The notes under the pieces: model-generated
Seen by the model: only the letters and a program-made list of their open reading frames with translations
What the model was told of the DNA's origin: nothing
Database searches by the model: none
Translations under genes and position numbers: made by a program
Assembly (NCBI RefSeq): GCF_017893945.1
Contig: NZ_CP054257.1
Coordinates: 806,001-870,000, forward strand
DNA: 64,000 nt
Direction of reading: 5' to 3'
Origin: Treponema parvum
GTDB lineage: Bacteria; Spirochaetota; Spirochaetia; Treponematales; Treponemataceae
Shown here: positions 41,649-49,043 of the stretch, piece after piece
Position numbering within the stretch: the stretch's first letter is position 1
Layout: each line of letters opens with the position of its first letter

Positions 41649-43793
41649 ATGAAATCGCTTTTTCTTTTCTTTTCCAAGAAAATTTCAGTAATAAAATTGC
41701 TTATAAAACGTTTTTTTGAACGAGGTAAGAACAAAAACCGCTCGGCCGTGATCGCTTTTGCCGCTTTGTTTATATCGATTTTTGCCTTGTTGTTCACTCT
41801 CGTGCGCAGTTCAGGGGGAATTTCACATCTACGAATCTTTTTTGAGGATCAACAAATCGCTCCGTCGCCCTTATACGCCGTAAACCGCAACGCAAAAAAG
41901 GCTTTTATTCCGAGAAGAGGGCAGGCCGTTTCAGTAGATATATCCGCCGATCGGTCTTCCGGCCGGTTTTTTTCACCAAGCCCGTTTTATGCCCGGTCGT
42001 CTTATGCTTATTTTGCCTTTACCGATGAACAAAGGTCTTTCATGGAGCTTCAGTACGAAAGAAACGGAGGCGCCGCTTTTGCGCTTGAAGCCGAAGTCAA
42101 AAGACTTTCGCCGAAAAATCTTTCGCTGCTTAAAACTTCAAAACTGCAAAAAACCTTTTCGATGGGATTTTTATATGAAGAAGATTTTTCCTCGTTCGGA
42201 AAACTTAAAAAGGAAATAGGCGGCAGACCCCTCGTGAGCGCAGATCTTTCTTCCGTCGCTTCCGAAAAGGACGTGCGTTTTACTTTGGCGCTTTGTTTTT
42301 CACGGGAAAAAGACGGTAAGAATTTCCGCATTCCTTCAGGCTTTTTCGTTTACAGCGCATTGCCCGCAGCCTTTGTCAAAGCGAGTCTTATTCGTCCTAT
42401 AGTTGGGTGGGATCAAAGTAAAATGTTTTTTGCCTTCGCCCCTAACGGCGGAACGGCGGGGAGCGCTCTGCGTTCTTTTGACTTTTCGGGGGCAGAGTCC
42501 GTTTTTCCCGTGCAAAATACGGCCGATTCGCTTATGCCGCTTATAAAAGTGGGCTTTGTGCCTGCGGAAGGGGCTTCGGCCGAGGGGACATTCGCAGTGG
42601 AGCTTGAAAAAAACGCCGCCATGTCGGGAGGCGCCGGAGTTTCCGACACGGCCTCATCTGCCGAATCCGTCGGAAAAACAGCCGCGCCCGGATCGTCAGC
42701 ATCCGCCGAACCAGCTGAAATTTTCGCAGCACCCAATGCCAAGATTGTTCCCGTGACTGTATCGTTCGGAGGAGAAAAACTTACCTTTTACTATACGGGC
42801 ATCCAAGGGCAGGGGTTTACCCAGTGCGTCCCTGCGGCGGCTCTGCAGTCTCCCTTCGATACGGTGTCGCTTGGCGATAATTCTTCTTTGATTTTATCCG
42901 TTTTGATGGAAGCCGCGCCCTCGGAGCTGCTTAAAAAAAAGGACGGAAATGTGCTTCTCCCCTATGTTTGCGATCCAGGCCTTGTCATATCGTGGAAGCC
43001 GCGCACGTGGCGCGGGCAGGACTACGAGCTTTTCGAATGGCCGCAGTTTCCCGGGGTTTTGTTCTTTGACGTAAAGTCTTATTCGATACAGAGAGATTTT
43101 TTTAGACGGCTTGCGTTTTATGCTGAAAAAAGCGGTTACCGTGGCAGGCTGCTTACGGATGCGGAACTCGGCAATCTGCACGGATACAATGCGTACGATT
43201 ACGGCGCCGCTTCTTTGGCGGAGTTTTTTTCGGATGCATATAAACAAGGCTTCGCTTTAAATCAAAAGGAATACCTTTTGCGCGACATTCTTTTGGAAAA
43301 CGGAGTTATCGTAAGCAAGGCCGACGGCTCTTACGGCGCAGGCCGCGGGGCGGTTATTTCGATTTCGCAGGAATCTCAGGAATGGCTTAGAAGAACCTTT
43401 ACCGCACACGAAGGCTGGCACGGAATATTTTTTACCGACGCGGATTTTAGAAATGCCGTCGCCGCCGTTTACTACACTATGGATCAAAACGCCCTTGCGT
43501 TTTTACACCGGTTCTGGTCTACTCAGCCGGGACTTCAATACGATTTAAACGACACATATCTTATGCATAACGAGACGATGGCCTATCTCATGCAGCAACC
43601 GCTTTCTCAGCTTCAACCGTATTATATGGCCCGCGCGTCATGGGTTTCCGTTCAAAAAAATCAAAAGGCGAGCGCCGATTACATCATAAAAACAAAGGCC
43701 GCCGGACTTGAAGACGCCGCAGCAGTGTTGGATTCGTATGCGTTCGACAGATGGCGCTTTAACGCGGGCAGGGTCTGGCTTACAGTCCGCTGA
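41649..43793 (+). CDS. Membrane-anchored protein with an HExxH metallopeptidase motif
   Basis: A 714-residue protein with a basic N-terminus and one membrane helix (about 36-55, IAFAALFISIFALLFTLVRS), so most of it is outside the cytoplasm. A Ser/Ala/Pro-rich linker occurs around 330-360. Near the C-terminus TFTAHEGWHGIFFTDADF contains HEGWH, a zinc-peptidase HExxH motif, and a glutamate downstream in LMHNETMAYLMQQ could be the third ligand. This suggests a gluzincin-like secreted peptidase, yet no known family is recognised. It stands alone, divergent from a protein of unknown function. Confidence 0.6.
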   Translation: MKSLFLFFSKKISVIKLLIKRFFERGKNKNRSAVIAFAALFISIFALLFTLVRSSGGISHLRIFFEDQQIAPSPLYAVNRNAKKAFIPRRGQAVSVDISADRSSGRFFSPSPFYARSSYAYFAFTDEQRSFMELQYERNGGAAFALEAEVKRLSPKNLSLLKTSKLQKTFSMGFLYEEDFSSFGKLKKEIGGRPLVSADLSSVASEKDVRFTLALCFSREKDGKNFRIPSGFFVYSALPAAFVKASLIRPIVGWDQSKMFFAFAPNGGTAGSALRSFDFSGAESVFPVQNTADSLMPLIKVGFVPAEGASAEGTFAVELEKNAAMSGGAGVSDTASSAESVGKTAAPGSSASAEPAEIFAAPNAKIVPVTVSFGGEKLTFYYTGIQGQGFTQCVPAAALQSPFDTVSLGDNSSLILSVLMEAAPSELLKKKDGNVLLPYVCDPGLVISWKPRTWRGQDYELFEWPQFPGVLFFDVKSYSIQRDFFRRLAFYAEKSGYRGRLLTDAELGNLHGYNAYDYGAASLAEFFSDAYKQGFALNQKEYLLRDILLENGVIVSKADGSYGAGRGAVISISQESQEWLRRTFTAHEGWHGIFFTDADFRNAVAAVYYTMDQNALAFLHRFWSTQPGLQYDLNDTYLMHNETMAYLMQQPLSQLQPYYMARASWVSVQKNQKASADYIIKTKAAGLEDAAAVLDSYAFDRWRFNAGRVWLTVR

Positions 43794-43796
43794 AAA

Positions 43797-44360
43797 TCAC
43801 AGCACTATATCGCTGTTAAAATGCTTTTCCGTTCCTACCGTAGTTATAGGGCCGTGTCCGGGCAAAAGTATCGTGTCGTCCGGCTGAGAAAAAATCTTGG
43901 CTTTTATGTTTTCTATGAGTATTTTTTTTCTGTACAAGCTGCCGGTCGAGCTTATTTTTCCGGCGGAAACAGTGTCGCCTGTAAAGATTACCTGTCCTAT
44001 CTTATAGATCATGGAATCGGCGGTGTGTCCCGGCAGCGACATATACTGAATTTTAAGTCCTGCAGCGAGAATATGACCGTCCGCCTTTAAGACCGTCGTT
44101 CTTTCTTGAGCTACGTCCAGATCCGCCGCGTAAATTTTAGGATCGTAGATTTTCAAAAGAGTTTGAAGACCTTTTACGTGACTTGAATGGTTATGCGTTA
44201 TAAGCACTGCGCGCAAAGCGTAACCGTCGCCTTCCAGCCGGTCGATCATGTAGCCTGTGATCTTTCCGGGATCGACGATCAAAGCCTCTTTTGTGTGCTC
44301 GTTTACGACAAGATAACAGTTTGAAAACCCCGTGATATTAAGATAAAAATAAATTTTCAT
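43797..44360 (-). CDS. Metallo-beta-lactamase fold hydrolase (glyoxalase II-like)
   Basis: Cytoplasmic protein of 187 residues with the MBL fold: NCYLVVNEHTKEALIVDPG, then LITHNHSSHVKGLQ, MSLPGHTADSMIYKIGQVIFTGD and LPGHGPITTVGTEKH. The usual HxHxDH reads HNHSSH, so the Asp that holds the second zinc is Ser; other ligands (PGHT, TGD, PGHG) are present. It may bind one metal or have changed activity. GAGG lies 5 bp before the ATG. It follows the pentapeptide-repeat gene by 6 bp as an operon. Confidence 0.82.
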   Translation of the reverse strand: MKIYFYLNITGFSNCYLVVNEHTKEALIVDPGKITGYMIDRLEGDGYALRAVLITHNHSSHVKGLQTLLKIYDPKIYAADLDVAQERTTVLKADGHILAAGLKIQYMSLPGHTADSMIYKIGQVIFTGDTVSAGKISSTGSLYRKKILIENIKAKIFSQPDDTILLPGHGPITTVGTEKHFNSDIVL

Positions 44361-44366
44361 TTTACC

Positions 44367-45017
44367 TCACGAAAGTCCCGCCGTAGAAAATAATTCGCTT
44401 CCGTTTCTGTCAAATTCTGCTTCACGGGTGTTTGACAGTTTAAAAGAAGCGTTTTCCCGCTTTATTTCCCAAAAAACCGTCTTTTTTATGTTGCAGTTTC
44501 TAAAGGAAGTGTCGATCAAGTCCGCCTTTATAAAGCGGGAATTGTACAGGTCGGTGTCGTCAAAAGAAGACTGAAACGCTTTTAGACCGCAGAAATTGTC
44601 TTGAACAAGGTCGCTTCCGGTAAGGAGCGTGTGTGAAAACGTACATCCGCCGAACGAGCAGAACTGTATGTTTGATTTAAGCAGATTGCAGTCAGTAAAG
44701 ATCGAAAAATCAAAGACGCTCATGCGGCTTCGCATCTCTTCGGCTTTTATGTTTGAAAAAGTACAGTGCTGAAAATTGCAGCCGTAGAATTTTTTCCCGC
44801 TGAAATCAAGATCGCAAAAAGCAATTCCTGAAGCGTTAAGACCTATGATTTTTTCATGTGCCTTTATATAAGCCAAAATGTCCTGCTTCGCTTTTTCCGG
44901 ATCGGGAATGTGATCTAGGCAATAGCCGCCCGTTCCTATTATATTTCCGCTGCCATCAAAGGAGGACAGTTCCGCTTTAAGGCAGGAAGAAACATGACAT
45001 GGAGTTTGCTGGAACAT
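44367..45017 (-). CDS. Pentapeptide-repeat protein
   Basis: Protein of 216 residues. After a short N-terminal segment (1-60), the rest is built of five-residue units of A(D/N)LxX type: FCDLDFSGKKFYGCNFQHCTF, core CDLDFSGKKFYGCNFQ, then SIFTDCNLLKSNIQFCSFGG, AFQSSFDDTDLYNSRFIKAD and SFRNCNIKKTVF. This predicts a right-handed quadrilateral beta helix. Cysteine-rich turns are frequent. No gyrase-protection or effector feature is evident. On the minus strand TTGACT-N17-TAGGAT ends 6 bp before the ATG, suggesting a leaderless start. It is cotranscribed with the MBL hydrolase. Confidence 0.85.
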   Translation of the reverse strand: MFQQTPCHVSSCLKAELSSFDGSGNIIGTGGYCLDHIPDPEKAKQDILAYIKAHEKIIGLNASGIAFCDLDFSGKKFYGCNFQHCTFSNIKAEEMRSRMSVFDFSIFTDCNLLKSNIQFCSFGGCTFSHTLLTGSDLVQDNFCGLKAFQSSFDDTDLYNSRFIKADLIDTSFRNCNIKKTVFWEIKRENASFKLSNTREAEFDRNGSELFSTAGLS

Positions 45018-45023
45018 ACGATA

Positions 45024-45061
45024 ATCCTACGGTATTGCGCCGCTTTAGTCAAACGTATAAA
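45024..45061. promoter_or_regulatory. Overlapping divergent leaderless promoters, pentapeptide and zinc ribbon genes
   Basis: The start codons face away across 53 bp. Minus strand: TTGACT (45047-45052), 17 bp, TAGGAT (45024-45029), ending 6 bp before the ATG. Plus strand: TATAAA (45056-45061), ending 9 bp before the ATG at 45071. The minus-strand -35 nearly touches the plus-strand -10. Confidence 0.6.
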
Positions 45062-45070
45062 ATATCATCC

Positions 45071-45391
45071 ATGTGTTGGAAATGCGGAAATTCTATTGCC
45101 CAAGGAACTTTTATTTCCCGTACTTCCGAATGCCCGGTCTGCGGCGCGGATCTGCATTCGTGCAAAAACTGCCGCTTTTATTCGCCCGGAGCTTATTACG
45201 ATTGCCGCGAAACCGTCAGCGAGCTTGTGCGCGATAAAGAAAAATCCAATTTTTGCGATAATTTTACGATAAAGCTCGTCTTTTCAGGGATTTCGGAAAA
45301 AAACGGAGCGACGGGCAAAAAAGGCTCCGAAGCGGGACAGAGCGCCCGCGACGCTTTTAACAGTCTTTTCGGAAGTCTCATATGTCCTTGA
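45071..45391 (+). CDS. Zinc ribbon protein of unknown function
   Basis: Protein of 106 residues. The first half binds metal by its look: MCWKCGNSI, then SECPVCGADLHSCKNCRFYSPG, giving three CxxC pairs, and YYDCRETV and FCDNF add further cysteines. The second half is Lys/Gly/Ser-rich and ends in a short helix. ATG 45071 is chosen; the frame continues upstream to 44999, which would overlap the divergent gene. It overlaps murI by 10 bp, so the two are cotranscribed. The function is unknown. Confidence 0.65.
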   Translation: MCWKCGNSIAQGTFISRTSECPVCGADLHSCKNCRFYSPGAYYDCRETVSELVRDKEKSNFCDNFTIKLVFSGISEKNGATGKKGSEAGQSARDAFNSLFGSLICP

Positions 45392-46218
45392 AGTTCGCTT
45401 TTTTTGATTCGGGCACCGGCGGTATTCCTTATATGCGGTTTCTCAAGGAAAAATGCCCTGAAGCTTTTTGCGTTTACCTTGCCGACACAAAGCACTTTCC
45501 GTACGGAGTTAAGACCGCCGACGACATAGTCCTGTCGTCTTCAAAGTGCGTATCCTTGATCTTGAATAAATGGAACCCCGATGCGATCATCATCGCCTGC
45601 AATACTATTTCGGTGACGTCGCTCGATATTTTGCGTTCCCGTTTTCCGCACGTGCCTATAATCGGAACCGTTCCTGCGATAAAACTTGCCGCGGAGGTTT
45701 CAAAAAACCGCGTGATAGGACTCCTTGCGACGGAAGGAACCGTTTCCAACCGGTATACGAAAAAGCTCTGTGAAAATTTCGCTTCCGATTGCCGGCTTGT
45801 GCCGAGAGCCGATACGGATCTGGTATATTTTGTAGAAAACAAATTTTTTACGTCCGGCAAAGAAGAAAGACTTAAGGCTGTGCGCCCTGCGGTGGATTTT
45901 TTTATTTCTTCCGGCTGCGATACAATCGTTTTGGGCTGTACTCATTTTGTTCATCTTAAAAAAGAGATAGAGGAATGCGCCGGCTCCGGCGTTACCGTTG
46001 TGGATTCCCGCGAAGGGGTAGTGCGTCAAGCTCTTAAAACGGCAGCGCAAATCCCGCCCAAAGAAGACGCCGATATTTTCGGCGCAGTTTCCGATCTCTT
46101 GCAGGAACATACCGCCGATCAGTCGCTTTTCGTTACGGGTTTTCCCGAAAATGACGAATCTGAAAAATACAAAAATTTATGTTTACAGCTGAATATTCCC
46201 TGGGGCGGGATCGCCTGA
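45382..46218 (+). CDS. murI: Glutamate racemase
   Basis: Cytoplasmic enzyme of 278 residues making D-glutamate for peptidoglycan. It shows FFDSGTGGIPYMRFL, YLADTKHFPYG, the first catalytic cysteine in IIACNTISVTSLD and the second in VLGCTHFVHLKKEI. Length is normal. Its start lies inside the end of the zinc ribbon gene (10-bp overlap). It is followed after 101 bp by dapL, so two genes for peptidoglycan amino acids lie together, though dapL has its own promoter. Confidence 0.92.
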   Translation: MSLKFAFFDSGTGGIPYMRFLKEKCPEAFCVYLADTKHFPYGVKTADDIVLSSSKCVSLILNKWNPDAIIIACNTISVTSLDILRSRFPHVPIIGTVPAIKLAAEVSKNRVIGLLATEGTVSNRYTKKLCENFASDCRLVPRADTDLVYFVENKFFTSGKEERLKAVRPAVDFFISSGCDTIVLGCTHFVHLKKEIEECAGSGVTVVDSREGVVRQALKTAAQIPPKEDADIFGAVSDLLQEHTADQSLFVTGFPENDESEKYKNLCLQLNIPWGGIA

Positions 46219-46283
46219 GGGAACTTTTAAAAATTGCAGTTTTTAGAGGTGACTGCGGTTCATGAGCCTGCGTATTTCTCCTA

Positions 46284-46313
46284 TTGGCTAAACGGCGCCG
46301 TTTCCTGTAAGAT
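46284..46313 (+). promoter_or_regulatory. Leaderless promoter of dapL
   Basis: TTGGCT (46284-46289) and TAAGAT (46308-46313) are spaced by 18 bp. The -10 ends 6 bp before the ATG at 46320 and no ribosome site is present. Confidence 0.45.
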
Positions 46314-46319
46314 CGTATT

Positions 46320-47549
46320 ATGATAAACAGAAACAAAGGATTTGCCAATTTAACTGCAGGGTATCTTTTCCCCGAAGTTGCCAGACGCCGCCGCGAGTTT
46401 GCTTCTCGTCATCCGGACGCTTCCATAATAAGCCTTGGAATAGGGAACACGACGGAACCTCTTACGCCGCACATTGCAAAGGCCATGTCGGACTATGCGC
46501 TCGCTCTTTCAACGCCTGAAGGCTATTCCGGTTACGGAGACGAACAGGGTATGGCCGCTCTTCGAGAAAAATTGGCTCAAGTTTTTTACCCGAATATGAT
46601 TTCTCCGGACGAGGTATTCGTTTCCGACGGCGCAAAATGCGACATAGCGCGCGTTCAAGTTCTGTTCGGTAAAGACGTAAAAATTGCCGTACAGGATCCG
46701 GCGTATCCGGTTTATGTGGACGGCTCCGTCGTTATAGGCGCGGCGGGAAAAATGAAACAGGACGGAACGGGCTACGAGGGTATCGTTTACATGCCCTGCG
46801 TTCCTGAAAATAATTTTTTCCCCGACCTGTCAGTCGTTCCTCCCGATTCCGTCATCTATTTTTGCTCTCCGAACAATCCTACCGGAGCTGCGTCTTCTAA
46901 AAAAGAATTAGAGCATCTGGTGGATTATGCGCTTAAGAGAGGGTGTGTCATAATATACGATGCGGCTTATTCGGCTTTTATACGAGACTCGTCTTTGCCT
47001 AAAACGATATATGAAATTCCCGGCGCCGAAAATTGCGCGATAGAGATAAATTCTTTTTCAAAACCGGCGGGCTTTACGGGCGTAAGGCTGGGATGGTCCG
47101 TCGTTCCTAAAAAACTCAAATTTGCCGACGGAAGCCTTGTTCACTCCGATTGGAACCGAGTTATGACGACCCTTTTTAACGGCGCTTCCAATATTGCACA
47201 AGCCGGAGCTCTTGCCGCCCTTGACGAGACGGGACTTTCCGAAATGAAAAGTCTTATCGATTATTATCTTGAAAATGTAAAGACAATGACGGTCGCGTTA
47301 TCTGCCGAAAATTTCAAAAAATCCGGCGTAAAGGTTTACAGCACGGGAAATTCTCCGTATTTGTGGGTGTTTTTCCCCGGGTATAAGAGCTGGGATATCT
47401 TTGATAAAATTCTTGCCGAATGTAACGTCGTCGTAACGCCGGGATCGGGCTTCGGCCCTGCGGGAGAAGGTTTTGTACGCTTCAGCGCGTTCGGGCACCA
47501 CAAAGATGTGATAGAAGCGTGCAGACGCTTTTCGCGTCTGCATTTTTAA
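46320..47549 (+). CDS. dapL: LL-diaminopimelate aminotransferase
   Basis: PLP enzyme of 409 residues converting tetrahydrodipicolinate directly to LL-diaminopimelate in lysine and cell-wall synthesis. DapL hallmarks are ISLGIGNTTEPLTPHIAKAM, STPEGYSGYGDEQGMAALRE, FVSDGAKCDIARVQVLFG and AVQDPAYPVYVDGSVV. The PLP lysine lies in EINSFSKPAGFTGVRLGW, and SPNNPTGAASSKKEL is the usual aminotransferase stretch. Spirochaetes commonly use the DapL route. It lies downstream of murI. Confidence 0.92.
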   Translation: MINRNKGFANLTAGYLFPEVARRRREFASRHPDASIISLGIGNTTEPLTPHIAKAMSDYALALSTPEGYSGYGDEQGMAALREKLAQVFYPNMISPDEVFVSDGAKCDIARVQVLFGKDVKIAVQDPAYPVYVDGSVVIGAAGKMKQDGTGYEGIVYMPCVPENNFFPDLSVVPPDSVIYFCSPNNPTGAASSKKELEHLVDYALKRGCVIIYDAAYSAFIRDSSLPKTIYEIPGAENCAIEINSFSKPAGFTGVRLGWSVVPKKLKFADGSLVHSDWNRVMTTLFNGASNIAQAGALAALDETGLSEMKSLIDYYLENVKTMTVALSAENFKKSGVKVYSTGNSPYLWVFFPGYKSWDIFDKILAECNVVVTPGSGFGPAGEGFVRFSAFGHHKDVIEACRRFSRLHF

Positions 47550-47607
47550 GTAGCGGGGGAGTTGTTTGAAGAAATGAAGATGCGGCTAGACTGAGGCTGC
47601 GAACTCG

Positions 47608-48864
47608 CTAAAAGAATTTTTTGCAGCTTACGTTCGCCGTAACGGCTCTTTCCTGCCTGTTTTTTATGCCCGTAAGAACGATCTGTATCATCGCTTGAAA
47701 AACACAGGACGGCATGGATACGGTTACAAAAGGAGAAAGTTTGACGTTTTTTTCTTCTTTTGCAGCTTTTTTTACGTCGCCCGCGATGTCTTTTATATAG
47801 CTTAAATTCTTTTCAGCCCATGAAACGCTGAGGTGCGAGCCCAACTGTACGGCGCTTCTTTTTGACCTTATGCTGTCCGTAAAAAGCGCGACGTCGACAC
47901 CAAGCGAATCGTCTATAAAGAAAAGGGAATCGACCGTTTCTTTAGGAAAGCGGAAAAGGCTTAAATAAAGCTTAGCATAGCGGAAAACTATCCGCGGTTC
48001 GATCAAAAGATAAAGGTCGTCCTCGGAAAAATCTACGTCTGTGCTGCCGCTGCGGGTGAGTTTTACGTCTTTAAATCCCGCTTCCGCAAAAATACCACCG
48101 CTGTAGTTATTTCCTATAAACATTTCCATGCCCGCATGCAGATACAATTCGTCTATGACCAGAAAATTCGTATCTCCGCTCGAATTTTCCGATTTAAGCG
48201 GAGCTCCTATTCCTCCGGCAGCATCCATACAAAAATTGTCAAACGCGCAGGCAAACCTTAGATCCGCATTGAATTCGTATTTATCGGTGTTTTGATGATT
48301 CACATATATAAAGGTTCCGGCCGCGAAGGGAACAATATCGGTTTGAAGTATATAGGATCCCCCGATTCCGTAAAACGGAAGCACGGAAGACCTTTTCAGC
48401 CCGAGCCAGCTTTGCGTGAGCATGGAATCGATCGGTTCTATGCCGAAGTGACGTCTTAAAAATATGTCCGAACCTATGGGCTCGTATGTGCCTGCAAATA
48501 AACTGAAGAAGTTTGAAAAATTTCCGAATAAAAATTGCTTTGTGACGGAAATTTCGTCGATTTTGAATTTTGCGTCCGTATCGTTGAAAATACCATTTGA
48601 GATCATGTCGGCCGTTTCAATTGAAAATTCCGAGCGGACGGTGACGTTTCCGGGAAAATCAAATTGTCCTGAAAAAAAAGACTGCAAATTCATAGTCGGA
48701 TCAAAATAATCCGAGTTTGCGTCCGACTTAATATCCGTTTTGGCGCCGGCTTGACCGCTGAATGAAGTTATAGCCGCCGTGCGCTCCGCACAGTAAAACA
48801 GGCTCAATGCAAAGCACATGCGTACGGCGCTTTTTAAAATACGGTGAAAATTACGAAATTTCAT
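47608..48864 (-). CDS. Predicted outer-membrane beta-barrel protein
   Basis: Exported protein of 418 residues. The N-terminus (KSAVRMCFALSLFYCAERTA) is a signal peptide. The rest is rich in alternating hydrophobic/polar strands ending in aromatic residues, such as NFFSLFAGTYEPIG, ADLRFACAFDNFCMDAAGGIG and AGMEMFIGNNYSGGIFAEAGF, and it ends in Phe-Phe. This fits a treponemal outer-membrane barrel, but no named family is recognised. A short GGGGA lies upstream of the ATG. A perfect 8-bp inverted repeat lies 13-54 bp upstream of the gene and may control it. Confidence 0.6.
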   Translation of the reverse strand: MKFRNFHRILKSAVRMCFALSLFYCAERTAAITSFSGQAGAKTDIKSDANSDYFDPTMNLQSFFSGQFDFPGNVTVRSEFSIETADMISNGIFNDTDAKFKIDEISVTKQFLFGNFSNFFSLFAGTYEPIGSDIFLRRHFGIEPIDSMLTQSWLGLKRSSVLPFYGIGGSYILQTDIVPFAAGTFIYVNHQNTDKYEFNADLRFACAFDNFCMDAAGGIGAPLKSENSSGDTNFLVIDELYLHAGMEMFIGNNYSGGIFAEAGFKDVKLTRSGSTDVDFSEDDLYLLIEPRIVFRYAKLYLSLFRFPKETVDSLFFIDDSLGVDVALFTDSIRSKRSAVQLGSHLSVSWAEKNLSYIKDIAGDVKKAAKEEKNVKLSPFVTVSMPSCVFQAMIQIVLTGIKNRQERAVTANVSCKKFF

Positions 48865-48876
48865 ACTTATAAATCC

Positions 48877-48918
48877 CCGTCTACCTTATCGGCATAAATA
48901 TCTTATTTGCGTAGACGG
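48877..48918. promoter_or_regulatory. Inverted repeat upstream of the outer-membrane-like gene
   Basis: CCGTCTAC (48877-48884) and GTAGACGG (48911-48918) are perfect complements 26 bp apart; AAATC/GATTT extend the match with a 2-nt bulge. It could be an operator pair or a leader hairpin of the minus-strand gene. Confidence 0.5.
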
Positions 48919-49007
48919 ATTTAATCAATTCCTTGAAATTTTCCGCTCCGCACGTCTTCGTGCTCAATGATTTTTATATAAATATTCGTTCATTTTGCCG
49001 TTTGTCC

Positions 49008-49035
49008 TTGACATCCTTTTGCTTTCCGATAGAAT
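49008..49035 (+). promoter_or_regulatory. Leaderless promoter of the che operon
   Basis: Consensus TTGACA (49008-49013) and TAGAAT (49030-49035) are spaced by 16 bp. The -10 ends 8 bp before the cheA ATG and no Shine-Dalgarno is seen. The predicted leader is 1-2 nt. Confidence 0.65.
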
Positions 49036-49043
49036 AGAAAAGT

